Below, piece by piece: positions 44,542 through 53,560 of a stretch of DNA of 64,000 bases. The notes beneath the pieces are model-generated. The model was not told the origin of the DNA and did no database searches. It saw only the letters and a list, made by a program, of their open reading frames with translations. The translations under genes and the position numbers were made by a program. The DNA is from Paracraurococcus ruber (GTDB lineage: Bacteria > Pseudomonadota > Alphaproteobacteria > Acetobacterales > Acetobacteraceae), in NCBI RefSeq assembly GCF_004353985.1, contig NZ_SMOA01000001.1:62001-126000 (forward strand). The letters are read 5' to 3'. Positions within the stretch are counted from its first letter, which is position 1. Each line of letters starts with the position of its first letter.

Positions 44542-45449
44542 TTCGACATCCCGGGGCGCTCCCCCGGCCCCCGCGCAGGGGGCGAAGCCCCCCTTCGAGA
44601 CCCCCCTTCGTCCAGGCCCTGGAAAACGCGGATCGGCACAATGAGCAGCGCCAGCAGCGCCACGGCCAGGGCGGCGGCCAGGGGCCAGTCGCGGTTCTGG
44701 AAGAACTCGCCCCACAGCGCACGGCCCACCAGCAGCGCCTCCGGCGGGCCCAGCAACTCGGGGATCACGAACTCCCCCGCGGCCGGGATGAACACCAGCA
44801 GGAAAGCCGCGGCCGCACCGGGCAGGGATAGCGGCAGGGTCACGCTGCGGAACACCACCCACGGGCTGGCCCCCAGATCCGCCGCCGCTTCCTCCACGCT
44901 CATATCGCGCCGCAGCAGCGTCGCCGCCAGCGGCAGCACGGCGAAGGGCAGATACGCATGCACCATGCCGAGATACATGGCACCATCGCTGTAGAGCAGC
45001 GGCAGCGGTTCCGTGGTCACGCCCAGCGCGATCAGCACGCCATTCACCCAGCCGCCATCGCGCAGCAGACCGATCCAGGCGCCCAAGCGCGGCAGGAAGC
45101 CGGTGCAGAAGGGCAGCAGCACCAGCGCCAGCAGCAGCACCCGCCATCGCTCCCCCGCGGCCGCGATGCCGAGTGCCATGGGATAGGCCAGCAGCAGGCA
45201 GAGCGTGGCCGTCACCCCCGCCACCAGCACCGATCGCAGCAGGGCTGCGGCATAATAGCCATCCTGCGCCAGGGTCAGCAGGTTCTGCGCGGTCCCCCGC
45301 CAGCCATCCTGCAGGGAGATCGCCGGCGTGAAGGGCGGCACGCCGGGCGCGCCCTCGCTCACCGCGATGCCGAGCAGAATCACCACCGGCGCCGCCACCA
45401 GCAGCAGCAGCCAGAGGAAGGGCGGCAGCAGGACCAGGGCGCGGCGCAT
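44538..45449 (-). CDS. ABC transporter permease, PotB-like
   Basis: A 303-residue permease with about six helices and the EAA motif 'EEAAADLGASPWVVFRSVTLPLSLPG'. It pairs with the PotC-like subunit. The ATG at 45449 shares one base with the stop of the ATPase gene (TGATG), showing translational coupling. A polar, Gly/Arg/Pro-rich C-terminal tail of about 30 residues is added after the last helix and is probably not functional. Confidence 0.9.
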   Translation of the reverse strand: MRRALVLLPPFLWLLLLVAAPVVILLGIAVSEGAPGVPPFTPAISLQDGWRGTAQNLLTLAQDGYYAAALLRSVLVAGVTATLCLLLAYPMALGIAAAGERWRVLLLALVLLPFCTGFLPRLGAWIGLLRDGGWVNGVLIALGVTTEPLPLLYSDGAMYLGMVHAYLPFAVLPLAATLLRRDMSVEEAAADLGASPWVVFRSVTLPLSLPGAAAAFLLVFIPAAGEFVIPELLGPPEALLVGRALWGEFFQNRDWPLAAALAVALLALLIVPIRVFQGLDEGGSRRGASPPARGPGERPGMSK

Positions 45450-46489
45450 CAGGCGGAAAGCGGCGCCAGCGCCTCGGGCGCCCAGGCCAGCGCAACAGGG
45501 TCGCCCGGCGCCGGCGGCGCGGCGTCGGCGGGCAGCGTCACACGCCATTCGCCACCGTTCGGGAGCGCCACCACCGCCATCCAGCCATCGCCGCGGAAGG
45601 CAAGGTCCCGGACCCGCGCCGCGATGCCGTTCTCCGCCGGCGGATCACCCGCCACCAGCCGGATGCGCTCCGGCCGCAGGGCGAAGGCGGGCGCCACATG
45701 CGCGGGGCGCAGCAGGCAGCCGGCCCCGCATTCCACCGCGCCATCGGCGCGCACCCGTCCTTCCAGGATGTTGGCCGCGCCGAGGAACGCCGCCACGCTG
45801 CGGGTCGCCGGCCGCTCATACAACTCGCGCGGCGGCCCCACCTGCGCCAGCCGCCCCGTCTCCAGCACCGCCACCCGGTCGGCCAGCGCGAGCGCCTCTG
45901 CCTGGTCATGGGTCACCATGACGAAGCCGGCGCCGGTGGCGCGCTGAAGCGCGCGCAGCTCGAACCCCGTGCGCTCGCGCAGGCCCGCATCCAGCGCGCC
46001 CAGCGGTTCGTCCAGCAGCAGCAGGGGCGGGCGCTTCACCAGGCTGCGCACCAGCGCCACGCGCTGCCTTTGCCCGCCCGAAAGCTGCGCCGGCCTCCGC
46101 GCCGCCAGCCCTTCCAGCCCGACCAGCGCCAGCGCCTCGGCCACGCGGCGCGCGATCTCGGCCTTCGGCACGCCGTCCCGGCGCAGCCCATAGGCGACGT
46201 TGTCGAAGACGCTCAGATGCGGGAACAGGGCATAGCTCTGGAACACCATGCTCACCGGCCGTCGATGCGGCGGCAGCGCGCCGATGTCGCGCCCCTGCAG
46301 CAGCACCTGGCCCGCATCGGCGCTCTCGAAGCCCGCGACGATCCGCAGCAGGGTGGACTTGCCCGACCCGCTGCCGCCCAGCAGCGCCAGGAATTCGCCC
46401 GGCGCCACGGTCAGGTCCAGCGCATCCAGGGCCGGCACGCCGCCGAAGCGCTTGGTCACGCCCGCCAGGCGCAGCAAGGGCGTGGCCAA
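45449..46489 (-). CDS. ABC transporter ATP-binding protein, PotA-like
   Basis: A 346-residue ATPase. Walker A 'GGSGSGKST' at 38-46, Q-loop at Q84, signature LSGGQ at 136-140, Walker B 'LLLLDEP' ending at 162, switch histidine in 'VMVTHD' near 195, and a C-terminal TOBE-type regulatory domain (about 240-346). It powers polyamine-type import. The only reasonable start is TTG at 46489, 5 bases after the stop of the binding protein gene. Order binding protein - ATPase - permease - permease is that of pot-like operons. Confidence 0.93.
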   Translation of the reverse strand: MATPLLRLAGVTKRFGGVPALDALDLTVAPGEFLALLGGSGSGKSTLLRIVAGFESADAGQVLLQGRDIGALPPHRRPVSMVFQSYALFPHLSVFDNVAYGLRRDGVPKAEIARRVAEALALVGLEGLAARRPAQLSGGQRQRVALVRSLVKRPPLLLLDEPLGALDAGLRERTGFELRALQRATGAGFVMVTHDQAEALALADRVAVLETGRLAQVGPPRELYERPATRSVAAFLGAANILEGRVRADGAVECGAGCLLRPAHVAPAFALRPERIRLVAGDPPAENGIAARVRDLAFRGDGWMAVVALPNGGEWRVTLPADAAPPAPGDPVALAWAPEALAPLSA

Positions 46490-46494
46490 GGCGC

Positions 46495-47592
46495 TCAGCG
46501 GCCGGCCTTGAAGCGGCTCCAGAGCCGCGTTCGCAGCCGCTCCGCCGCTTGCGGCAGCGTCGCCGGGACGAAGGCGCGGGACAGTGCCTCCTCCGGCGGA
46601 TAGACATTCGCGTCGTCGCGCACCGCCTGCGCCACCAGCGGCCGGCTGGCCGGCACGGCATTGGGGTAGCGCACCTGGCTGGTGATGGCGGCCATGCTGT
46701 CCGGCTGCAGCAGGAAGTCGATGAAGGCCATGGCGGCCTCGGGGTTCGGCGCATCCGCCGGCACCGCCAGCATGTCGAACCAGAGATGCGCGCCGGTCTT
46801 CGGCGCGACATAGCCGATCTCGACGCCCCGCCCCGCCTCCCGCGCCCGCGCCGCCGCCTGGATGACGTCGCCGCTATAGGTCAGCGCGGCGCAGACCTCG
46901 CCGGTCGCCAGCATGTCCAGCAGGGCGCCGGACCCGGGGATGGCGCGCAGATGCGGCCGGATCGCCAGCAGCGCCTGCTCGGCGGCACGGGCATCGGTGG
47001 GGTCGGCGCTGTCGGGGTCGCGGCCCAGCCATTTCAGCACGGAAGGCAGCACATCGGTCGCGCTGTCCATCACCGCCAGGCCGCAGCGCGCCAGGCGCTG
47101 CGCATTCTCCGGCTTCAGCAGCAGGTCGAGGCCATCGAGCGGCGCGTCGGGCCAGAGCGCCCGCACCCGGTCCAGCCGGACGCCGAGCCCGACCGTGCCC
47201 CACAGGTAGATCGCGCCGTGGCGGTTGCCGGGGTCCACCTGCGCCACCCGCGCCATCAGCCGCGGGTCGAGGTTCTTCCAGTTCGGGATCCTGGCGAGGT
47301 CCAGCGGCCTGAGGGCACCCGCCTTCACCAGGCGGGCAAAGGTCGGCTCGCTGGTCGGGACGATGAGGTCGTAGCCGGACCGGCCCGCGGACAGTTTTCC
47401 TTCCAGCGTCTCCAGGCTGTCGTAGACGTCGTAGCGCACCCGGATGCCGGTCTGCTGCTGGAAGCGCTGGACGACATAGGGGTCGATATAGTCGGTCCAG
47501 TTGTAGACGTTCAGCACCGGCTGCGCGGTGGCAAGGCGCGCCAGCAGCACGGCGGGCAGCAGCAGGCACGCGAACAGGACCCCTCGGCGCAT
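46495..47592 (-). CDS. Periplasmic polyamine-binding protein, PotD/PotF-like
   Basis: A 365-residue extracellular solute-binding protein with a signal peptide (MRRGVLFACLLLPAVLLARLATAQ) and the PotF/PotD opening 'VLNVYNWTDYIDPYVVQRFQQQTGIRVRYDVYDS'. Other matches are 'GYDLIVPTSEPTFARLVKAGALRPLD' and 'LWGTVGLGVRLDRV'. It binds putrescine, spermidine or a similar amine; resemblance is closer to the putrescine/agmatine-type PotF. The ATG at 47592 has GGGGTG ahead and starts the signal peptide; 47610 is an alternative. The reading frame stays open far upstream across the tail genes, but that is not coding. Confidence 0.93.
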   Translation of the reverse strand: MRRGVLFACLLLPAVLLARLATAQPVLNVYNWTDYIDPYVVQRFQQQTGIRVRYDVYDSLETLEGKLSAGRSGYDLIVPTSEPTFARLVKAGALRPLDLARIPNWKNLDPRLMARVAQVDPGNRHGAIYLWGTVGLGVRLDRVRALWPDAPLDGLDLLLKPENAQRLARCGLAVMDSATDVLPSVLKWLGRDPDSADPTDARAAEQALLAIRPHLRAIPGSGALLDMLATGEVCAALTYSGDVIQAAARAREAGRGVEIGYVAPKTGAHLWFDMLAVPADAPNPEAAMAFIDFLLQPDSMAAITSQVRYPNAVPASRPLVAQAVRDDANVYPPEEALSRAFVPATLPQAAERLRTRLWSRFKAGR

Positions 47593-47692
47593 CGACACCC
47601 CGTCCCCCATGGTCGAAGCGGGGGAGGCTAGACCATTTCCCGCGCCGGCGTGAGCCGCCCGGAGCGTCGGGCCTGAACTAGGATCATTTTCC

Positions 47693-47721
47693 TTGACTGC
47701 GGGCGCAGGATGGGCTAGGAC
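47693..47721 (+). promoter_or_regulatory. Putative promoter of the phage-tail-like cassette
   Basis: TTGACT (47693-47698), 17 bases, TAGGAC (47716-47721), about 139 bases before the first gene of the cassette. Lies in the divergent gap with the polyamine importer. Confidence 0.35.
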
Positions 47722-47859
47722 CGGGCTGCCGACGGCCGCATTGCGCCCGAGGCTCCCCCCGCACCATCCGCGCCCGCCCCCTTCGGTGTTCCCGTGCCGC
47801 GCCCCCGCGCCGCGCGGCGCATCGTCGCGACCGGCCGCCGCCGAGACGGAGAGACCCCC

Positions 47860-48513
47860 GTGCCCTTCAGCCCGGCCAACCTGAATGCCCTGATCCAGAC
47901 CGGCTACTTCTCGCTCTGGCACTACCGCACCACCGACACGCGGGCGACCGCCAGCGCCGCCGGCTATTTCGCGCCGGTGGCCGCCAGCCTGAAGCCCGGC
48001 GACCTGATGATCCTGCAGGCGGCCGACGCCATGGCGCTGGTGCCGCTGCGCAGCAATGCCGTGCTCGGCACCGGCGTGACGCTGGATGGCGCGGTCACCC
48101 CGGTCAGCCTGCTGCGCAGCGTCGCCTTCGGGCTGCGCGCCAGCCAGGCGGCGTCGGCCATCGTCCGCACCCTGGTGCTGGCGCCGCTGGCGGCGGGCTT
48201 CCTGGTGGGCGGCAGCATCCCCGTCTCCGCCACGGTCACCGGCCCGGTCGCCCAGGTGGTGTTCAGCCTGCGCGACGCCACCGGCAGCGTCATCCCGCCG
48301 GCGCAGACCGTGGCCGTCACCGGCGGCACCGCCGCCGCCAGCTTCCCGGTGCCGCCGGTGGGCAGCGGCTACCGGATCCGGGTCGAGGACGCCTCCGACC
48401 CCTCCATCTCCGCCAGCACCCGCAGCTTCAGCGTCGCGCCCGGCCAAGGCCTGATCCTGCTGGAGACCGGCGACACGCTGGTGACCGAGGCCGGTGACCG
48501 CCTGAGCTTCTGA
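47860..48513 (+). CDS. Phage-tail-associated protein with an Ig-like domain, unknown function
   Basis: A 217-residue protein. 'FSPANLNALIQTGYFSLWHYRTTDTRATASAAGYF' and 'LKPGDLMILQAADAM' form the N-terminal part, as seen in small proteins encoded near alphaproteobacterial tail fibre genes; the second half (about 125-205) is beta-rich and Ig-like ('PVSATVTGPVAQVVFSL'). GTG at 47860 is chosen because GACGGAGAGACCCCC precedes it, nearly the same leader as for the gene at 51403. It is first of four same-strand genes with a virion look and divergent from the polyamine importer. Function unknown. Confidence 0.7.
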   Translation: MPFSPANLNALIQTGYFSLWHYRTTDTRATASAAGYFAPVAASLKPGDLMILQAADAMALVPLRSNAVLGTGVTLDGAVTPVSLLRSVAFGLRASQAASAIVRTLVLAPLAAGFLVGGSIPVSATVTGPVAQVVFSLRDATGSVIPPAQTVAVTGGTAAASFPVPPVGSGYRIRVEDASDPSISASTRSFSVAPGQGLILLETGDTLVTEAGDRLSF

Positions 48514-48609
48514 CCGCCGCCCGCGTCCCCGCCCCCCTTCCCGCCATCCGCCCGCGCCCGGCCGGCCCCGCCGGCCGGCCGCGCGCGCGCCCATCCGGAC
48601 CGGAGCCCG

Positions 48610-51366
48610 ATGCCCGACGTAAGGATCAGCGAGTTGCCCGCCGCCGGCACGCCCGGCGATGCCGACCTCGCACCCCTGGTGCAGTCCAACGGCACATCCC
48701 TCGAAACCCGCCGCGCCACCGTGGCGCAGCTGCGCGGCGCCGTGCTGGCCGACCGCGCCGCGCATGTGCGCGACTATGGCGCCGTCGGCGACGGCACCAC
48801 CGATGACGGCCCCGCCATCCAGGCGGCGGTGAACGACCTGAAGCTGAAGGGCGGCGGCACGCTGCAGTTCGGCCCGCGGGTGTACCGCATCGCCAGCCCC
48901 ATCGTGGTGAACGGCGTCACCATCCGCTTCCAGGGCCAGGGCTTCACCGAGGGTCCGGCGCCCGGCCAGGGCACCTGGCTGCGCATCACCACCACCGGCT
49001 TCACGCCCTTCACCTTCACCGGCGTGCTCGCGCGCGGTTCGGCGGTCGCCGACATCGCGGTGCAGCAGTCCCACACCGCGTCGCAGGTCCCGGGCTGGGC
49101 ACCCACCAACTACGACTACGTCTTCCGGGTGGAGGACTGCTTCGGCGGCGTCGACTTCGACAATGTCTATCTCTGCGCCGTCAACCGCGGCATCTACGCC
49201 CGCAACTCCGGCCGGGTGGATATCCGCCGGCTGCGCGGCCAAGTCTTCACCGTCGGCGTCGAGATCGACGAGTGCTACGACGTCCCGCGCCTGCACAACG
49301 TGCATTTCTGGACCTTCTGGACCAGCAACATCAACGTCATCCGCTGGCAGCAGGCGAATGGCGACACGATGATCTTCCGCCGCTGCGACGGCGTCTTCAT
49401 CGACCAGGCCTTCGCCCTCGGCTACCGCAGCATGTTCCGCTTCGCCTCCTCGGCGGCCGGGTTCACCCAGAAATTCTACATCGGCCAGGCCTATACCGAC
49501 TTCACGCTGTACGGCCTGCTGATCGAGGCGAACGGCACCGATGGCCAGGTCGCCAACCTGACGCATCACGGCGACACGCTTGACAACATCGGGCCGATCG
49601 CCGGCGGCATCGGCGTCTACATCAACGCCTCCAACACCCGGGTGCAGATCGCCAACCTGCGCATCGACTCGGTCGAGAATTCGCCCATCCGGGTGAACGG
49701 CTTCAACAACCGGCTCGACATCTTCGCGCTGCGCTGCGTGCGCTTCAACGTCAACAACAACGCCTCCCCGGCGCTGCTGCTGGGCAACAGCGGCGCGCAG
49801 GCGCCGAACGCGGTCTATCTCGGCAGCCCGCCATTGCTCGAGCAGTCGAACAACGCGCCGGTGGTGAACGCGGGCGGCAACGCCATCCTGGCGCTCGGCG
49901 CGCCGGCGGGTGTCGCGGCCCGGCCGGGCCTGTCGGTCGGCGCCACCAACAGCGGCCTGTTCCAGCCCGCCACCGGCGCCCTGGCGGCCGCGGCCGGCGG
50001 GGCGGAGGTGCTGCGCGCCACCTCGGCCGGCGCGGTGACGCTGGGCGCCGCGCCCGGCAGCCATGCGCTGGAAGTCGCGACGCCCGCCGCCGCCGCCAAC
50101 CGCCTGCTGGTCAGCGGCGCCGGCACCGGCAGCGCGGTGACGCTGCAGGCCCAGGGGCTCGACACCAACATCGACCTGACAGTGACCGGCAAGGGCAGCG
50201 GCCTGCTGCGGACCGCCACGCCGGCGACGGCGGACAACTCCACCGCGGTCGCCACCACTGCCTGGGTGCGGCTGCAGGGCCTGGGCGGCGGCGGGGGCGC
50301 GGTCTCCAGCGTGGCCGGCCGCACCGGCGACGTGACGCTGAGCACGACGGATGTCGGCGGCTTCGCCACGGCGGCGTCGGCGGCGGCGCCGGTCCAATCT
50401 GTGGCCGGCCGCACCGGCACGGTGACGCTGACCACGGCGGATGTCGGCGGCTTCGCCACGGCGGCGGCGGCGGCGGCGCCGGTCCAATCTGTGGCTGGGC
50501 GGACCGGCACGGTGACGCTGACCACGACGGATGTCGGCGGCTTCGCCACGGCGGCGGCGGCGGCGGCGCCGGTGCAATCGGTGGCCGGGCGGACCGGCAC
50601 GGTGACGCTCGCGGTCGCGGATGTCGCGGGGGCCGCGCCGCTTGCCTCCCCCGCCTTCACCGGCACGCCCACCGCGCCCACGGTGGCGCTGGCCGACACC
50701 AGCACCGCCATCGCCACCACCGCCTGGGTGCGCGGCCAGGGCTACGGCACGGGCGGCGCCGGCACGTTGCCGGCACCGGTGGTGCAGAGCGGGAAATGGC
50801 TGGTCCCGCCGGTCAGCGCCATCGCCACCGCGGCGGTTGCCGCGAACACGCTCTATCTCTCGCCCCTGCCGGTGTGGGAGGCGATGACGCTCGACCGCCT
50901 CGGCCTGCGGGTCTCCACCGGCGTGGCGGGGAACTGCAAGCTCGGCGCCTATCGCTGGGATGCGACGAACCAGCAATTCGCGCTGGTCGCCGGCAGCGAG
51001 ACCGGCGTGGTGCTGACCAACACGGCGGCCGTCATCGTCGGCACGCCGGGCACCAGCATCGTCCTGACCCAGCCGACGCTGCTCTGGATCGCCAGCACCT
51101 TCGATGCCACGCCGACGGTGACGACCTGGAGCGCGGCCGCGGCGAATGGCGGCGGATTCCAGACCTTCATCGCGCAGGACGAAACCGCCGGGGCGCCGAA
51201 TGCCAGCGTGCTCACCACGAATGGCGGCTTCGCGCGGCTGGCGCGCACCGCCGCGCTGACCTGGAGCGGCGGCGCGGTGACCCTGCCCGCGACCATCGCC
51301 GCCACCGACCTGACCCGCGCGGCCACCAGCCCCGGCTCGCCCATCGGCATCGCCCGCCGCGCCTGA
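48610..51366 (+). CDS. Phage tail fibre/pectate-lyase-like protein with internal repeats
   Basis: A 918-residue structural protein. Residues 1-50 resemble a tail-attachment segment ('MPDVRISELPAAGTPGDADL'). Then comes a right-handed beta-helix, pectate-lyase superfamily region ('VRDYGAVGDGTTDDGPAIQAAVND', about 54-430), the usual fold of polysaccharide-binding or depolymerising tailspikes. Residues 430-560 are Ala/Gly-rich; 567-676 hold 30-residue 'SVAGRTGTVTL..TDVGGFATAA' repeats. 'PAFTGTPTAPTV' and 'STAIATTAWVR' are classic tail-fibre motifs, and a beta-rich knob ends the protein. It would recognise or cut a surface glycan. ATG 48610 follows GGACCGGAG. Confidence 0.85.
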   Translation: MPDVRISELPAAGTPGDADLAPLVQSNGTSLETRRATVAQLRGAVLADRAAHVRDYGAVGDGTTDDGPAIQAAVNDLKLKGGGTLQFGPRVYRIASPIVVNGVTIRFQGQGFTEGPAPGQGTWLRITTTGFTPFTFTGVLARGSAVADIAVQQSHTASQVPGWAPTNYDYVFRVEDCFGGVDFDNVYLCAVNRGIYARNSGRVDIRRLRGQVFTVGVEIDECYDVPRLHNVHFWTFWTSNINVIRWQQANGDTMIFRRCDGVFIDQAFALGYRSMFRFASSAAGFTQKFYIGQAYTDFTLYGLLIEANGTDGQVANLTHHGDTLDNIGPIAGGIGVYINASNTRVQIANLRIDSVENSPIRVNGFNNRLDIFALRCVRFNVNNNASPALLLGNSGAQAPNAVYLGSPPLLEQSNNAPVVNAGGNAILALGAPAGVAARPGLSVGATNSGLFQPATGALAAAAGGAEVLRATSAGAVTLGAAPGSHALEVATPAAAANRLLVSGAGTGSAVTLQAQGLDTNIDLTVTGKGSGLLRTATPATADNSTAVATTAWVRLQGLGGGGGAVSSVAGRTGDVTLSTTDVGGFATAASAAAPVQSVAGRTGTVTLTTADVGGFATAAAAAAPVQSVAGRTGTVTLTTTDVGGFATAAAAAAPVQSVAGRTGTVTLAVADVAGAAPLASPAFTGTPTAPTVALADTSTAIATTAWVRGQGYGTGGAGTLPAPVVQSGKWLVPPVSAIATAAVAANTLYLSPLPVWEAMTLDRLGLRVSTGVAGNCKLGAYRWDATNQQFALVAGSETGVVLTNTAAVIVGTPGTSIVLTQPTLLWIASTFDATPTVTTWSAAAANGGGFQTFIAQDETAGAPNASVLTTNGGFARLARTAALTWSGGAVTLPATIAATDLTRAATSPGSPIGIARRA
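50308..50637 (+). repeat. 90-bp tandem repeats inside the tail fibre gene
   Basis: Three complete 90-base units begin at 50308, 50398 and 50488, with a 60-base partial fourth at 50578. Each encodes 30 residues: SVAGRTGxVTL, then xxxDVGGFATAA, then AAAPVQ. Copies differ by a few bases, so this is a recently expanded coding repeat. Confidence 0.85.
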
Positions 51367-51402
51367 TCCGGCCCGTCCGCCCCATCGCCACGGAGACCCC
51401 CA

Positions 51403-51705
51403 ATGGCCCTGCTCAAGCCGATCGAGATCCGCAACACCGGCCTTGTCGCCAGCTACTGGCGGCTGACCCATTGCCTGCTGGACCACCAGGCCGGCCTCGC
51501 CGAGTTCCGCCTGCATGGCTACCCCGACCGCGCGGCGCGGGACGCCGGGAAGCTGCCGCTGCCCGGCATCACCTACCGCGCGACCGCGGAGGCGCTCGGC
51601 CTGCTCGGCCTGCATCAGGTCGGCACCGCCACGCTCTATGCCGCGGCGCGGACCCTGCCGGCCGAGGACGGCACCGTCTGGTTCGCGGACGCGACCGACG
51701 CCTGA
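51403..51705 (+). CDS. Small phage-tail-cassette protein, unknown function
   Basis: A 100-residue protein opening 'MALLKPIEIRNTGLVASYWRLTHCLLDHQAGLAEFRLHGYPD' when read in two short stretches (residues 1-18 and 19-42). This resembles small virion proteins in which a strand-rich start lists how a property changes along the fibre, but I cannot name a family with certainty. ATG at 51403 has CACGGAGACCCCC ahead, nearly the same leader as the first gene of the cassette. It sits 36 bases after the fibre gene and 141 before the next. Function unknown. Confidence 0.65.
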   Translation: MALLKPIEIRNTGLVASYWRLTHCLLDHQAGLAEFRLHGYPDRAARDAGKLPLPGITYRATAEALGLLGLHQVGTATLYAAARTLPAEDGTVWFADATDA

Positions 51706-51846
51706 CGCCGGCGCCCCACGCCCCCCGAGGCCGGCCCCTTCGCCCGGTCCTGCCGCCTGCCGCCCGCGCCGGTTCCGCGCCCGGTCCCCGGGTGCGTCGG
51801 CGCGGCCATCGGCCAGCCCCATCCCCATCGTTCCGAGGATAGCCGC

Positions 51847-52221
51847 ATGCCCGACCTGACCGACTATGCCAAGAACCTGCTCGGCCGTGCCCTCTGCGCC
51901 CGGTCGCCCGCCCTGCCCAGCCAGGTCTTCCTCGGCCTCGGCACCGGCGGCAGCGACCCCACCGGCCTGACCGGCGAGCCGGCGGGCAACGGCTATGCCC
52001 GCCAGCGCGTCACCTTCACCGGCACCGGCACGCAGCAGAATACCGATGCGGTTCGCTTCACCTTCACCGCCGCCGCGGGCACGCTGACCCATGCCGGGTT
52101 GTTCGACGCCGCCAGTGGCGGCAACCCGCTCACCTGGGCGGCGCTGGCCGCGCCGGCGGCGGTGACCGGCGCCGGCACGGTGACGATCAACGCGGCCGCC
52201 CTGGTCGTCACGCCCACCTGA
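51847..52221 (+). CDS. Phage tail fibre-type protein, short form
   Basis: A 124-residue protein with the pattern of short tail-fibre accessory proteins: 'VFLGLGTGGSDPTGLTGEP', 'GYARQRVTFTG', 'TDAVRFTFTAAAGTLTHAGLFDAASGGNPL', and a final strand 'TVTINAAALVVT'. The same order (L..LG, E..G.GYARQ.VTF, F..A.G..THAG.FD..SGGN.L) recurs in phage virion proteins. ATG 51847 follows CGAGGATAGCCGC. It is the last of the cassette; 179 bases separate it from the FNR-type regulator. No terminase, portal, capsid or lysis gene is nearby. Confidence 0.75.
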   Translation: MPDLTDYAKNLLGRALCARSPALPSQVFLGLGTGGSDPTGLTGEPAGNGYARQRVTFTGTGTQQNTDAVRFTFTAAAGTLTHAGLFDAASGGNPLTWAALAAPAAVTGAGTVTINAAALVVTPT

Positions 52222-52346
52222 CCCCTCCCGGCCCGCAGGGCAGGCGGCGCGGCCAGGCGAATGGCCGCGCCGCCTTGGGGCTGGACACCGTCCTGCCATG
52301 CGCCTATCGCGCGGGTTGCGGGTCACCCGCGACCCCATACCGCGTC

Positions 52347-52376
52347 TTGTATCCGGCCTCGCCACTCGGCTAGCCT
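52347..52376 (+). promoter_or_regulatory. Putative promoter of the FNR-type regulator gene
   Basis: TTGTAT (52347-52352), 18 bases, TAGCCT (52371-52376), 25 bases before the TTG start at 52401. The -35 match is weak. Confidence 0.3.
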
Positions 52377-52400
52377 CTCCGGCAAGCACGGGAGACCGCC

Positions 52401-53135
52401 TTGAACCCGTTCGACGCCGTCCGCTCGCCCGAAGCTCTTGCCACGGTGCCCGTCTGCGACCGCTGCGGCAGCCGCATCGCCGGGCTGTGCCAGCCGCTGG
52501 ATTCGGCCGCGCTGGACGAGGTGTCGAGCGAATCGCAGCAGACCAGCCTCACCGCCCACAGCATGGTCTTCCGGGAAGGCGATCCCGCCGGCCGGATCTT
52601 CACGCTGGTCGAGGGTTTCGCGAAGCTCACCCGGCTGCTGCCCGACGGCAAGCAGCAGGTGGTCGGCTTCCGCTTCGCCGGCGACGTGATCGGCTATACC
52701 ACCCTCCCGACCTACCCCTTCGATGCCGAGCTGCTGACCGACAGCCGGATCTGCCGGCTCGAACGCGGGCAGCTCGACGCGCTGCTGCGCCGCTACCCGG
52801 TGCTGGAGCGGCGGATGCTCGATCTCTGCGTGCAGGAACTGACGGCGACGCAGGAACAGCTGGTCACCGTCGGCCGCCGCTCGGCCGAAGCGCGGGTGGC
52901 CGCCTTCCTGCTCTCCCTGGTGGAGGCGAGCCGGCGCCGCGGCAAGCCCTGCACGGTGCTCGAGATGCCGATGACCCGGGCGGACATCGCCGATTTCCTC
53001 GGCCTGACGCTGGAGACGGTGAGCCGCAGCCTGACCGCCTTCCGCAAGCGCGGCTGGATCCGGGAGCCGGTGCACCACCGGGTCGAGATGGTGAACCTTC
53101 GCGCCGTCTCCGACCTGGCCGAAGGCCTGTCCTGA
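52401..53135 (+). CDS. fnr: FNR-type Crp/Fnr regulator with four cluster cysteines
   Basis: A 244-residue Crp/Fnr protein. N-terminal cysteines C19, C22, C30 ('VCDRCGSRIAGLC') and central C118 ('SRICRLERG') correspond to the four 4Fe-4S ligands of FNR, so it probably senses oxygen. Cyclic-nucleotide-binding-like barrel (about 45-150), dimer helix, then a C-terminal helix-turn-helix with recognition helix 'ETVSRSLTAF'. It would switch genes under low oxygen. The start is TTG at 52401 with CACGGGAG 6 bases upstream. It is monocistronic; gmhA follows after 425 bases. Confidence 0.9.
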   Translation: MNPFDAVRSPEALATVPVCDRCGSRIAGLCQPLDSAALDEVSSESQQTSLTAHSMVFREGDPAGRIFTLVEGFAKLTRLLPDGKQQVVGFRFAGDVIGYTTLPTYPFDAELLTDSRICRLERGQLDALLRRYPVLERRMLDLCVQELTATQEQLVTVGRRSAEARVAAFLLSLVEASRRRGKPCTVLEMPMTRADIADFLGLTLETVSRSLTAFRKRGWIREPVHHRVEMVNLRAVSDLAEGLS

Positions 53136-53560
53136 GGCCGGGATCCCGGCCCGCAGGCTGTCCCGCGCCATCCTGCCGGCGGCCGCGCCGCCGCTGCCGG
53201 TCGCGGCCCGGCGCCAGGAGTCATCATCCGGGATAACCATCGGGATTGCCCGCAGGGGGGAACCAGGGCCCCTGGCTCGGGCCTCGTCGCCTTCCGCGGC
53301 ATCCCGGGCACGCTGCCGCATGCCCTGCCGCACGCTCGGGCTCCCGCAGCCGCCGTCCGACGACCGGGGCCGGCGGGCCGCAAGCCGCCGCCATCGCCTC
53401 GGGCCGCTGGCCGGCCAGGCCGGTGCGACAGTCCCCCTCGGCCGCGAACCGCCGCCAGGCGCCGACCACCCATTGCCGCGCCGCGCCCCGTCCCTCCCGG
53501 CTTCGCGTTCCCCTGCCGCGCGCGAGGCGCTAAAGGGGGCCGTCAACCGATAGGCTGCCC
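53136..53560. other. 425-bp gap between the FNR-type gene and gmhA
   Basis: No gene supported. A CCGGGATCCCGG palindrome lies just after the regulator stop (near 53138-53151). Promoter for gmhA not clearly visible. Confidence 0.5.

Noticed and set aside
50308-50637. Possible CRISPR-like array
   Set aside because: The repeats are contiguous in-frame 90-base coding units with no unique spacers; no cas gene is present.
46495-52389. A 1964-codon open frame on the minus strand running through the polyamine-binding protein gene and across the whole tail cassette
   Set aside because: Only the last 366 codons encode a recognisable protein. The rest is low-complexity Arg/Gly/Ala/Asp-rich and is an antisense shadow of strongly biased plus-strand genes in high-GC DNA.
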